A program made the position numbers and the translations under genes. The notes beneath the pieces are model-generated. The model saw nothing but the letters and a program-made list of their open reading frames with translations, made no database searches and was not told the origin of the DNA. From positions 60,926,607 through 60,990,606 of the forward strand of contig NC_064835.1 of the NCBI RefSeq assembly GCF_024166365.1: DNA of 64,000 bases, read 5' to 3'. Of this stretch, positions 1 through 9,899 are shown one piece after another (position 1 is the stretch's first letter; each line of letters opens with the position of its first letter). This stretch comes from Elephas maximus indicus. Lineage: Eukaryota > Chordata > Mammalia > Proboscidea > Elephantidae.

Positions 1-987
1 CAATTATCCAGCCCAAAATATTAATGGTGCCGAGGTTGAGAAACCCTCCTCTACACTCCCAATAACCAACCAGAAAATATAATAAGAACTAAAGATCATG
101 AAAAGTAGCTATAAACTGAGGATTAACAACAAAGAATTCATAAAACTTCTATAGAGAAAACTTTAAAACTCCAAAAAAAGATTGTATGAATACACAGAGA
201 GAAAGTCTATGCTCTTGTCAATATGCTAAAAGTCAACTCTACCCTCCAAGTCAGTAAATTCAATGCAACTCTAATTGAAACTTAAGCTGTGTTTTTCAGA
301 GATTTGATAAACTTACTCTAAAATTTACAAGAGGAATAAAGGGCCATGAATAGCAAAGACAACTGGGGAAAAGAAAAGAGGGAGACTTGCTGGGCTAGAT
401 ATGAAGGCACACTACAAACCATAATGATAGAAATAGCAGCTATTGGTCCAAGAACAACAAACCAGATCAATGGGACAGAAAGGAGTGCTGAGAAACAGTC
501 CCTTGAGAACGTAGTATATCTCAGAAAAGGTGAAATAAGGCGGAAAAGGACAGACTAACTCAGTAATGACATGAAGAAAAAGCAAACCGTATCCTGCCTA
601 ATATTATACAGAAAGGTGGACTCACTGGGGACTTCACACTAACCCTTTAAGGTAAACTCTAAAATTAATAATTAGTGGTCTAAGGGTGAGAAAGGCCAGA
701 AACACCAGCCATAAAGCAAAAAAGATTGGTGGGTTTGATTGTACCAGAAGGAGAATGTCTAGCCAACAAAGGACACCATGACAAAATTAACGGCTCAGGA
801 AAAGATACATGCAATGCTTAAAGCCAAAAGGACTACTAAAATATAAGTTATACAAGCAGCTCCAGCAAATCAGCAAGGAGAAGGCAAGAGCCCTGGTTCA
901 AAAATGGGCAAAGACTAGAACAGGCAATTAACAGAAGGAAATTCTAAAGGCTAAGAAACGCAGGAAGGGATGCTTAAACTCATAGTA

Positions 988-1200
988 ATTGTTGTTGCCG
1001 TTGTTAGTTGCGGCAGAGTTGATTGCCAACTCATGGCAACCCCGTGTGTGCAGAATAAGAACTGCGTACCATAGGGCTTTCAGGGCTGTGACCCTTCAGA
1101 AGAAGATTCCCAGGCCTGTCTCCTGAGTCACCACTGGGTGGGTTCAAACACTGAACTTTCAGCAAGTGGTCGAGCATGTCACTATTTGTGCCCTCAGGAT
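988..1200 (-). repeat. AfroSINE, long type, antisense
   Basis: Starts on the plus strand with the reversed tail (GTTGTTAGTTGC) and runs through CACCACTGGGTGGGTTC to the reversed tRNA-like head. The long type carries an extra GAAGAAAGGCCTGG-like block compared with the short AfroSINE type. It sits inside the L1 fragment. Confidence 0.75.
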
Positions 1201-1443
1201 CTTTGAGAAACGTAAGTTAAAACAATAAGATTTCACTTTACACTCAGCAAAGTAACAAAAATTAGAAAGCTAGATAATGCCAGGTGTTGGAGAATTACTG
1301 CTGGTGAGAGTGAGGACTGGGGCAGCCTTTCAGGAGAGTAATCTGATGGCACAGGGTCAAATTAAGTAAATGCACACCCTGTCATCCAGCTATACTGCTC
1401 CTGGAAATATGCCCAGAGAGATTATCACAAAGTTGATTAAGCT

Positions 1444-2053
1444 GATATCATGGATTGAATTGTGTCCCTCAAAAGATACATTGAGTCATAACCCCTGTAC
1501 CTGTGAATGTGACCCTGTTTGGAGATAGGGTCTTTGAAGATGTTGTCAGTTAGGTTAACATGAGGTTATTCTGGAGTAAGAAAAAAAAAAAAGCTGTTGC
1601 CATCAAGTCAATTTCAACTTATAGTGACCCTATAGAACAGAGCAGAACCGCCCTATAAGATTTCCAAGGAGCAGCTGGTGGATTTGAACTGCTGACTTTT
1701 GGCTAGCAGCCAAGCTCTTAACCACTAGGCTACCATGGCTCCTACCGGAGTAGAGGGGGTCCTAAACCCATATGAGCGGTGTCCTTATATAACAAGACGA
1801 TATACATAAACACAAGGAGACAGAGGAAGGCTTTCATGTCATTGCAATTCCAAGCCAAGGGATACCTGGACCTACCAGGAGCTGGGAGAGAGCCCTGAAA
1901 TAGTTTCTCTCTCAGAGCCCTCAGAAGTAATCAACATGGCCAACACCCTGATCTCATATTCAGCCTTCCGTATTGTGAGACAATAAATTTCTGTTCTCAT
2001 AAGTCACCCACTTCATGGTATTTTGTTATGGCAGCCCTAGGAGCTAATACAAG
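1444..2053 (+). mobile_element. Solo LTR-like repeat, sense, with an internal AfroSINE
   Basis: Begins ATATCATGGATTGAATTGTG and ends near AATAAATTTCTGTTCTCATA and GCCCTAGGAGCTAATACA, an LTR layout with a poly(A) signal near its 3' end. No retroviral coding region is present. It is related in its ends to 21255-21832 and, reversed, to the pair at 40709 and 43421. An AfroSINE lies in it at about 1590-1744. Confidence 0.6.
1590..1744 (-). repeat. AfroSINE, short type, antisense
   Basis: Shows the usual antisense order: GCCATCAAGTCAATTTC, then CCTATAGAACAGAGCAGAA, then AGCCAAGCTCTTAACCACTA and ACCATGGCTCC. Inserted in an LTR; GGAGTA on both sides may be the remains of a target-site duplication. 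Confidence 0.85.
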
Positions 2054-2302
2054 GGACATGTGGAGCCAGAGTTGAGTCAATCCACATGTTCGCTACTGGG
2101 AGAAGGGGTGGGGCAACATGGAACACACAGACTCCAGCATATTACACAGTTACTGGAAGTAATGAATTCGATGTCCACAGAGCAGCATTGATAGATGTTT
2201 AAAAGAATTAAAAGAGAGAGAGACTTTGAGCCAAAAGCATTTTGTAAATTAAAAAAGCATGCAACAAAACAATATATGTCTTATAACAACGTACACAGAA
2301 AT

Positions 2303-2478
2303 AAGGAAACCTTAGTGGTGTAGTGGTTAAGTGCTACGGCTGCTAACCGAGAGATCAGCAGTTCAAATCCACCAGGCGCTCCTTGGAAACTCTATGGGGC
2401 TAGTTCTACTCTGTCCTATAGGGTTGCTATGAGTTGGAATCGACTCGACAGCACTGGGTTTGGTTTTGGTTTTATACA
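2303..2478 (+). repeat. AfroSINE, short type, sense
   Basis: tRNA-like head (GTGGTGTAGTGGTTAAG, CAGTTCAAATCCACCAGG), middle TCTACTCTGTCCTATAGGGT and tail CTATGAGTTGGAATCGACTC followed by GGTTTGGTTTTGG. Near-complete. Confidence 0.9.
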
Positions 2479-2544
2479 GAAATAACTTGCACATCAAGCA
2501 CAACAACGTGGTTGCCGACTGTGAGTGGAGAACAGAAAAGAGGC

Positions 2545-2653
2545 ATGAGGATCACAACGGTCTGATCCATAATTGATCATGGGGATGGCGCAGGGCTCAC
2601 CAGTGTTTCATTCTATTGTCCGTGCGGGCCGACTCGAAGGCAGCCAACAACAA
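2545..2653 (+). repeat. 3' part of the tRNA-Gly-type SINE, sense
   Basis: GGATCACAACGGTCTGATCC, GATCATGGGGATGGCGCAGG and the tail GGCCGACTCGAAGGCAGCCA match the 3' half of the SINE at 29363-29671 (and 47836-48180 reversed). The tRNA head is missing. Confidence 0.65.
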
Positions 2654-2930
2654 TTTAAAGCTTGTTCCTGTACTCGGAGATCCTCAAAGCCTCTGAACAA
2701 CCCATGATCATGTTTTCCCTCCGGCTGTCTTCCTGCCCAACTCCCACCCCTGCCCTGGGGCAGCAGCGGAGGTCCCTCAAACAAATGGACTGTCTGCATC
2801 TAGGTGCTTGCAGCTCAGAAATGACAGCGTTTCTAGCTTCTACATAGCCCATCAAGCCTTTCTTCAGTCTTCGTTGCTTTGTTTTCTTTAGCTTGGGCTC
2901 CAGGTGCAGAAGGCTAAATTACACTCCTCC
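2654..2930. other. Short unique stretch, no gene seen
   Basis: Non-repetitive by eye. Short open frames on both strands show no family motif and no splice context that I can recognise. Confidence 0.5.
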
Positions 2931-3884
2931 TTTTTTGGTTTAGGGCATGTGAATATACCATAATTTGTTTATCCATTCATCCGTTGATGGACACCTTCAT
3001 TGTTTTCATCTTTTTGCTATTGTAAACAGTGCTGCAATGAACATAGGTGTGCATATATCTATTCGTGTGAAGGCTCTTATTTCTCTAGGATATATTCCAA
3101 GGAGTGGAATAGCTGGATTGTATGGTAGTTCTATTTCTAGCTTTCTAAGGACGTGCCAAATTGAGTTCCAAAGTGGTTGCACCATTTTACATTCCCACCA
3201 GCAGTGTGTAAGTGTTCCAGTCTCTCCACAGCCTCTCCAACATCTATTATTTGGTGTTTTTTGAATTAACGCCAGCCTTGGTGGGCTGAGATGGTATCTC
3301 ATTGTAGCTTTGATTTGCATTTCTCTAATGGCTAATGGTCGTGAGCATTTCCTCTTGTATCTGTTAGCTGCCTGAATGTCTTCTTTGGTGAAGTGTCTGT
3401 TCATATCCTTTGCCCATTTTTTAACTGGGTTATTTGTCTTTTTGTTGTTGAGGTTTTGCAGTATCTGGTAGATTTTAATAATTAGACGCAGATTGGATTT
3501 GTCGTAGCCAAAAATTTTTTCCCTGTCTGGATGTTGTCTTTTTACTCTTTTGGTGAAGTCTTTGGATGAGCATAAGTGTTTGATTTTTAGGAGCTCCTAG
3601 TTATCTAGTTTCTCTTCTGGTGTTTGTGCATTGTTAGTAATGTTTTGTATTCTGTTTATGCCATGTATTAGGGCTTCTAATGTTGTCCTTATTTTTTTCT
3701 TCCATGATTTTTATTGTTTTAGATTTTATATTTAGTTGTATGATCCATTTTGAGATAGTTTTTGTGCATGGTGTGAGGTATGGGTCTTGTTTCATTTTTT
3801 TGCAGGTGGATATACAGTTATGCCAGCACCATTTGTTAAAGAGACTGTCTTTTCCCCCATGAAGGGACTTGGGCCTTTGTTAAA
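2931..3884 (-). repeat. L1 ORF2 C-terminal region, antisense
   Basis: The minus strand 3404-3006 encodes an L1 ORF2-like C-terminal piece (CSRPLAIREMQIKATMRYH, then [16 protein letters not shown]). The homology runs on through 3405-3884 with stops. It abuts an RTE fragment of the same orientation at about 3885 with no spacer. Confidence 0.85.
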
Positions 3885-4770
3885 TGACTGCCTCTTAATC
3901 CATGTACAGGTTCCTCAGGAAAACAATTTAGTGTTCTGAAATTCCCATTCTTCACAATGTTATCCATAATTTGTTATGATCCACACAAATACCTTTGCAT
4001 AGTCAATAAAACACAGGTAAGCATCTTTCTGGTATTCTCTGCTTCCAGCCAGGATTCATCCAACATCAGCATTGATATCCCTGGTTCCATGTCCTCTTCT
4101 GAACCCAGCTTGAATTTTTGGCAGTTCCCTGTCGATGGACTGCTGCAGCCGCTTTTGAATGATCCAGCAAAATTTTACTTGTGTGCAATATTAATGATAT
4201 TGTTCAATAATTTCTGCATTCAGTTGGATCACCTTTCTTTGGAGTAGGCATAAATATGAATCACTTCCAGTTGGTTGGGTAGGTAGCCGTCTTCCAAATT
4301 TCTTGGAATAGACAAGTGAACGCTTCCAGAACTTCATATGTTCGTTGAAACATACCAGTTGGTATTCTGTCAATTCCTGGAACCTTGTTTTCCCCCAATG
4401 CCTTCGGTGCAGCTTGGATCTCTTCCTTCACTACCATTGCTTCCTGATCATATGCTACCTCCTGAAAGGGTTGAACGTCAACCAATTCTTTATGGCATAG
4501 TGGCTCTGTGTATTCCTTCCATCTTCTTTTGATCCTTCCCACGTCGTTTAATATTTTGCCCATAGAACCCTTCAATATTGCAAATTGAGGCTTGAATTTT
4601 TTCTTCAGTTCTTTCAGCTCGAGAAATGCCAAGCAGGTCCTTCCCTTTTGGCTGTCTAACTTCTTTACACACGTCATTATAATACTTTACTTTGTCTTCT
4701 CAAGCCACTCGTTGAGATCTTTAGTTCTTTTACTTCATCATTTCTTCCATTTGCTTTAGTTACTGGTTGT
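3885..4770 (-). repeat. RTE (BovB-like) LINE fragment, antisense
   Basis: Covers the endonuclease-RT linker and first part of the reverse transcriptase. The minus strand 4677-4261 encodes LELKELKKKFKPQFAILKG and ALGENKVPGIDRIPTGMFQ, the linker and RT start motif of RTE elements. Same family as 6630-9225. Ends abruptly at the tRNA-like relic. Confidence 0.85.
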
Positions 4771-4835
4771 TCTTAGCTGGTTAAAGTGCCTGTCTAATAA
4801 ATAGGATATCCTGGGTTTGAATCCCAGTGGTGCCT
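4765..4835 (+). pseudogene. tRNA-Thr(AGT)-like relic
   Basis: From TTAGCTGGTTAAAGTGCCTG through GGTTTGAATCCCAGTGGTGCC the sequence follows mammalian tRNA-Thr(AGT), including A-box and B-box. The anticodon-loop triplet reads AAT instead of AGT, and the 5' acceptor strand is shortened and does not pair with the 3' GGTGCCT. It is therefore a decayed gene, not a functional tRNA. It lies against the end of an RTE fragment. Confidence 0.65.
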
Positions 4836-5156
4836 GGGACAATCAAAAGCAATATTATAGGATATATGTCAGGTATTTTCCTAATTGCTGAGATTCATGA
4901 CCCACCTTCTTCTGCTCTGCTCTGTATCACAGGGCACTATATTTCCCAGGCTGTTTTGCCACCTGGCTTCCTGCTAAGATCAGCCTTTGGGAAACATTGG
5001 CAGAGAACTAAAGGGTCAGAGGGAGAAAAGCCAGGGTATTTCTCCCCATCTCTATCCCTGCTCTCTCTCCCACCCCACGTTCCAGCTTCTTGATTTTGGT
5101 GATACCATTCCACCTCCAGCTGGAAGGGTAGAGAGAATTTTTTAATGTTGGTAATT

Positions 5157-5356
5157 AAGGAGCCCTGGTGGTGCAGTGGTTAAGAACTAGGCTGCTAACC
5201 AAAAGGTTGGCAGTTCAAACCCACCAGCAGCTCCATGGGAGGAAAGACCTGGCAATCTGCTCCCATATTATAGCCTAGGAAATCCTATGGGGCAGCTCTA
5301 CTCTGTGCTATAGGGTTGCTATGAGTCTGAATCAATGGGACAGCAAGCAACAACAA
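5157..5356 (+). repeat. AfroSINE, sense, with the longer middle block
   Basis: GGAGCCCTGGTGGTGCAGTG head, GAAAGACCTGGCAATCTGCT extra block, GGGTTGCTATGAGTCTGAAT and ACAGCAAGCAACAACAA tail. Confidence 0.9.
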
Positions 5357-5539
5357 TCTCTGAGTTGCTTCTCCACCCTGTTTGGTTTCTCAGCTCCTCT
5401 GTTACTTGTATAACCAAGTCCCTATGTTGAAATTTCTATTGAAATAACTACAGTGAATTGTTTTCCTATCAGGACCCTGATACAGGGTAGGTAGCCCCAT
5501 TGTTTGGAGACAGTTTCCATTTTTGTTATTATAAGTAAT

Positions 5540-6080
5540 ACAGTGGTCAATACCCTTAAAGCTAAATCTTTGCACATAATTATGATTGTTTCTTTAGCCT
5601 AAATTCTTGCAAAATTATAGGGCAAATTTACAAAATGTGTTTTTGATTCACATTGGCTATTTCGCTACTACATTAGTAATCAGTTGCCGACAAGTCAGTT
5701 CCAACTCATGCTGATTCCATGTGTGTCAGAGTAGAACTGCGCTCCATAGGGTATTCAATGACTGATTTGAGGGAAGTAAATCATCAGGTCTTCCAAGGCA
5801 CCTCTGGGTGGAGTTCATCCTCCAACATTTCACTTAGTAGCTGAGCACATTGTTTGTACCATCCGGGGGTTGTACCAATTTTCACTCTCACCAGTAGTAT
5901 ATGAGAATGCCCCCATAATCTTACTAGTTTGATGTCAGAAAAATAGGGTCTAATTTTACGTCTTTTCCTTTATCACTAAGGAGGCTAAATTGTTTTTTTG
6001 GCCATCTCTATTTCTTTTATGAGTTGCCACTTCAAGTGTTTTCCCCGCTCTTCTATTGGGATGTGTTTCCAACTTGTTAG
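5540..6080 (-). repeat. Old L1 fragment, antisense, split by a SINE
   Basis: The flanks of the SINE at 5682-5868 resemble reversed L1 ORF2 3' sequence (TTTTCACTCTCACCAGTAGT; TTCTATTGGGATGTG). Highly decayed. Confidence 0.45.
5682..5868 (-). repeat. AfroSINE, long type, antisense
   Basis: CAGTTGCCGACAAGTCAGTT, GTGTGTCAGAGTAGAACTGC, CACCTCTGGGTGGAGTTC; the tRNA-like head is at the right end. Confidence 0.8.
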
Positions 6081-6620
6081 GGGATCCACACTAGCTCTCT
6101 TCCTCTATCAGGCACGTTAAAGCAGTTAAGCTGTCTTTTTTATCTTGCTAATCTTCCTTGATCAGCTATTGCCAAGCAAGGCCATGTCAATGTCAATGAG
6201 TGTCACTAGAAGACTTTTGAGGAATGTATTCCCCAGATTTATGTTTTGTCTGTTGGGGATACGAGAAAGGTACAAACAGGAAGCAAGTGCTGTTTAGATG
6301 TTGGTGTAAGGGCTTTATACTCTGAGTGCTAATCACATATGAGACCCATTGAGGGTTATGCTACATCTCAGCCAAGCTGCTTCAACAGCAGACTGCAGAG
6401 CAAACCATGGAACGTCAGTGGGGCTTGAAACCTAGGGGCTCAAAGACGGATCAGGAAAAGCAGCCTTGTAGTTTCATCAGGTCTATCTGGGCTTCTAGGA
6501 AAGGAAATATCTGGGGCCAAAACCAAGACTTGGTGGCCTCATGCCCACCAAGCACAGTCAAAATCAAGACACCCATTGTAAGGATCAGTTAAATCTATTA
6601 TCAATATATTCCACTTCTCT
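6081..6620. other. Flank stretch without recognisable gene
   Basis: No exon-like or repeat pattern that I can name with support. A short open frame at 6407-6592 has no known motif. Confidence 0.4.
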
Positions 6621-6629
6621 AACACCAAC

Positions 6630-9225
6630 TGAACTGAAGGAATTCATACCGTCTACAATGCCAAGAGGGACAAATTGAAAAGGAATGGCATCACATTCAT
6701 CATCAAAAATAACATTTCAAGATCTAGCCTGTCAGTGATAGGATAATATCCATGAGCCTACAAGAAAGATCAGTTAATACAAGTATTATTCAAATTTACA
6801 AATCAACTACTAATGCCAAAGATGAAGAAATTGAAGTTTTACCAACTTCTGCAGTCTGAAATTGATCAAACATGCAATCAAGATGCATGGATAATTACTG
6901 GTGATTGGAATGGGAAAGATGGAAACAAAGAAGAAAGATCAATACTTGGAAAATATTGTCTTAGTAATAGAAACAATGCCGGAGATTGCATGATAGAATT
7001 TTGCAAGCCCAATGACTTATTAATTGCAAATACCTTTTTTAAACAACAAAAAACGGCAGCTGTACATATGGACCTCATGAATGTAAAACACAGGAATCAA
7101 ATCAATTATTTCTGTGGAAACAGACAATGGAGAAACTCAATGTCATCAGTCAGGACAAGGCCAAGGACAACTGCAGAACAGACCATCAATCACTTATAAG
7201 CAAGTGCATCTTGAAGCTGAAGAAAATTAAAACAAGTCCAAAAGAGCCAAAATACGGCCCTGAGTATATCCCACCTGAATTTAGAGACCATCTCAAGAAT
7301 AAATTTGACTCAGTGAACACTAATGACTGAAGACCAGACAAGTTGTGGGATGATATTATCAAGGACATCATACATGAAGAAAGCAAAAGGTCATTAAAAA
7401 GACGGGAAAGAAAGACCAAAATGGATGTCAGAAGACATTCTGAAGCTTGCTCTTGAAAGTAGAGCAGCTAATGTGAGTGGAAGAAATGATGAAGTAAAAG
7501 ACTCAAAGTAAAGATTTCAAAGGATAGCTCAAGAAGACTAAGTATTATAATGAAATGTGCAAAGATCTGAAGTTAGAGAACCAAAAAGGAAGAAAACACT
7601 CAGCATTTCTTAAGCTGAAAGAACTGAAGAAAAAATTCAATCTTCAAGTTGCAATGTGGAAAGATTCTATGGGCAAAATATTGAACAACCCAGGAAGCAT
7701 CAAAAGATGGAAAGAATACACAGAGTCACTGTACCAAAAAGAATTGGTTGACATGCAACCATTTCAAGAGGTAGCATATGATCAAGAACCAATGATACTG
7801 AAGGAAGAAGTCCAAGCTGCACTGAAGGCATTGGTGAAAAACAAGGTTCCAGGAATTGATGGAATACCAGTTGAGATGTTTCAACAAATAGATGCAGTGC
7901 TGACGGTGTTCACTTGCCTATGCCAAGAAATTTGGACAACTACCTGACCAATCAACTGGAAGAAATCCATTTTTATGCCCATTCCAAAGAAAAGTGATCC
8001 AACTGAATGTGGAAATTATCAAATAATATCATTAATATCACATGTAAGTAAAAGTTTGCTGAAGATCATTCAAAAGTGGTTGCAGCGGTACATCGACAAG
8101 GAACTGCCAGAAATTCAGGCCAGATTCAGAAGAGGATGTGGAATGAGGTGTATCATTGCTGATGCCAGATGGATCTTGGCTGAAAGCAGAGAATACCAGA
8201 AAAGTGTTTGCCTGTGTTTTATTGACTATGCAGACATTCGACTGTGTGGATCATAACAAATTATGGATAATATTGTGAAGAATGGGAATTCCAGAACACT
8301 TAATTGTGCTCATGCAGAACCTGTACATAGACCAAGAGGCAGTTGTTCAAACAGAACAAAGGGATGCTGCGTGGTTTAAGATCAGGAAAGGTGTGCATCA
8401 GGGTTGTATCCTTTCACCATACCTATTCAGTGTGTACGCTGAGCAAATAATCTGAGAAGCTAGACTACATGAAGAACGGGACATCAGGATTGGAGGAAGC
8501 CCCATTAACAACCTGTGTTATGTAGATGACACAAGCTTGCTTGCTCAAAGTGAAGAGGACTTGAAGCACTTACTGATGAAGATCAAAGACTATAGCCTTC
8601 AGTATGGATTACACCTCAACATAAAGAAAACAAAAATCCTTACAACTGGACCAATAACCAACATCATGATAAACGATGGAAAGATTGAAGTTGTCAAGGA
8701 TTTCATTTTACTTGGATTCACAATCAATGCCCATGGAAGCAGCAGTCAAGAAATCAAATGACATTGCATTGGGCAAATCTGCTGCAAAAGACCGCTTTTA
8801 AGTGTTGAAAAGCAAAGCTGACACTTTGAGGACTAAGGTGTGTCTGACCCAAGCCATGGTATCTTGGATCACTTTGTATGCATGTGAAAGCTGAACAAAG
8901 AATACAGAAGACCGAAGACGAATTGATGCCTTTGAATTATGGTGTTGGCAAAGAATATTGCATATATTATTGACTGCCAGAAGAATGAACAAGTCTGTCT
9001 TGGAATAAGTACAGCCAAAGTGCTCCCTGGAGAAGGACATCATGTTTATTAAGGTAGAGGATCAGTGAAAAAGAGGAAGACCCTCAATGAAATGGATTGA
9101 CACAGTGGTTCCAACTATGAGCTCAAACATAGTAGCAATTGTGAGGATGGTGCAGGACTGGGCAGTGTTGTTTTTCTGTTGTCGCTGTAAGTCGAAACCG
9201 AATGAATGGCACCTGACAACAACCC
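6630..9225 (+). mobile_element. RTE-clade (BovB-like) LINE, sense, 5'-truncated and inactive
   Basis: Runs from the middle of the AP-endonuclease domain to the 3' end. Endonuclease remains are at 6813-7199 (WIITGDWNGKDGNKEER, IEFCKPNDLLIANTFFK). The linker and RT start are at 7555-7947 (KNKVPGIDGIPVEMFQ). RT core is at 7975-8256 (PKKSDPTECGNYQIISLISH, ELPEIQARFRRGCG, FIDYAD). The catalytic box reads YVDD near 8519, with LNIKKTKILTTGPITN after it. A reversed-frame tail (RIDAFELWCW-like) follows and the 3' end is CACCTGACAACAAC. Several frameshifts and stops separate these blocks, so it makes no full protein. RTE elements copy themselves by target-primed reverse transcription, and AfroSINE tails resemble this family's 3' end. 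Confidence 0.9.
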
Positions 9226-9619
9226 TCCCACGTGCACTGATGTTTTTCACCAACTGGGAAGCCCGTGGTGTTTGCATGGCCTGACCCCATACTTGGATCT
9301 CATTACATAGGCATGATTGATTGAATCACATCCCCTCCCTGAGGTCCACTGATATCACTTGGTGGGTCTTTCTTGCCTTCATTAGCATGAACCCTCAGGT
9401 GTGGCCTGGAAGCCTCATTAAAGACGTTTCAACCACTAGGGAAATCCCAAAGTTTTAGAGGTTATCTCTCAGGAACCAAGGACAAACACCACAGTCTTTG
9501 GATAAAGTTTATAGTAAACCCCACACCCATGTATTATTCATCAGACTGACCAGGAAGTACAAATATGCCCAAAGGACAACTCTTGAAAATACTCATTAGT
9601 CATATTTTGAAATACTTGC
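9226..9619. other. Gap between RTE copy and HK2 3' end
   Basis: Contains a short LTR-like piece (about 9300-9480: TGATTGAATCACATCCCCTC) but no gene. The HK2 transcript is inferred to end at its right edge. Confidence 0.4.
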
Positions 9620-9640
9620 ATATTTTTTAAAATGTTAAAA

Positions 9641-9646
9641 TTTATT
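9641..9646 (-). promoter_or_regulatory. Candidate HK2 poly(A) signal AATAAA
   Basis: TTTATT on the plus strand reads AATAAA on the HK2 strand, about 2.37 kb after the stop codon. It is the only AATAAA I found on that strand between 9230 and 12016. Cleavage would be expected about 10-30 bases further, near 9611-9631. Confidence 0.6.
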
Positions 9647-9731
9647 AATAATAACTAACATCACATAGCTAATCCAGCTAGTTACTTATTGTACAGAATG
9701 ACATCTCCACTAGGCTGAATGAGGAAGGATT

Positions 9732-9739
9732 TGAGATGA
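9732..9739 (-). promoter_or_regulatory. Candidate miR-143-3p 8-mer target site in HK2 3'UTR
   Basis: The transcript strand reads TCATCTCA: a match to miR-143-3p seed positions 2-8 plus the A opposite position 1. HK2 is a known miR-143 target. The site is about 2.28 kb after the stop and about 86 bases before the poly(A) signal. Whether it is the same site as in other mammals is not checked. Confidence 0.5.
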
Positions 9740-9879
9740 CCTGCTATTCAACACATCCGGGTCAAAGATCGAGATCTGCAGTATTTACATCAGGCAAAGC
9801 AGCAACAGCAAAGGGCTGTCAGCTAATTCTGGGAACACAAACATTCAAATTGCATTTTCAACAGCACATCCTTAATAGC

Positions 9880-9899
9880 CACACACACACACACACACA
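9880..9899. repeat. (CA)n microsatellite in 3'UTR
   Basis: Ten CA dinucleotides in a row within the inferred HK2 3'UTR. Confidence 0.95.

Larger units (their letters stand above)
130..2300 (+). repeat. Old L1 LINE fragment, sense, broken by later insertions
   Basis: Fragments at about 130-985 and 1205-1440 resemble the end of L1 ORF2 (for example AATTTACAAGAGGAATAAAG and the run toward the CCAGAG region), and 2055-2300 resembles L1 3'UTR. The L1 is split by a SINE (988-1200) and by an LTR (1444-2053). Frames are destroyed, so it is a decayed copy. The first 130 bases look similar in composition but I cannot assign them. Confidence 0.6.

Noticed and set aside
3006-3404. 132-codon minus-strand frame as a gene
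   Set aside because: It is the C-terminal part of L1 ORF2, a decayed LINE.
4765-4835. Functional tRNA gene
   Set aside because: Acceptor stem is broken at the 5' side and the anticodon is changed.
6813-8761. Series of plus-strand frames as a host gene with introns
   Set aside because: They are the endonuclease and RT blocks of one RTE LINE separated by frameshifts, without splice sites.
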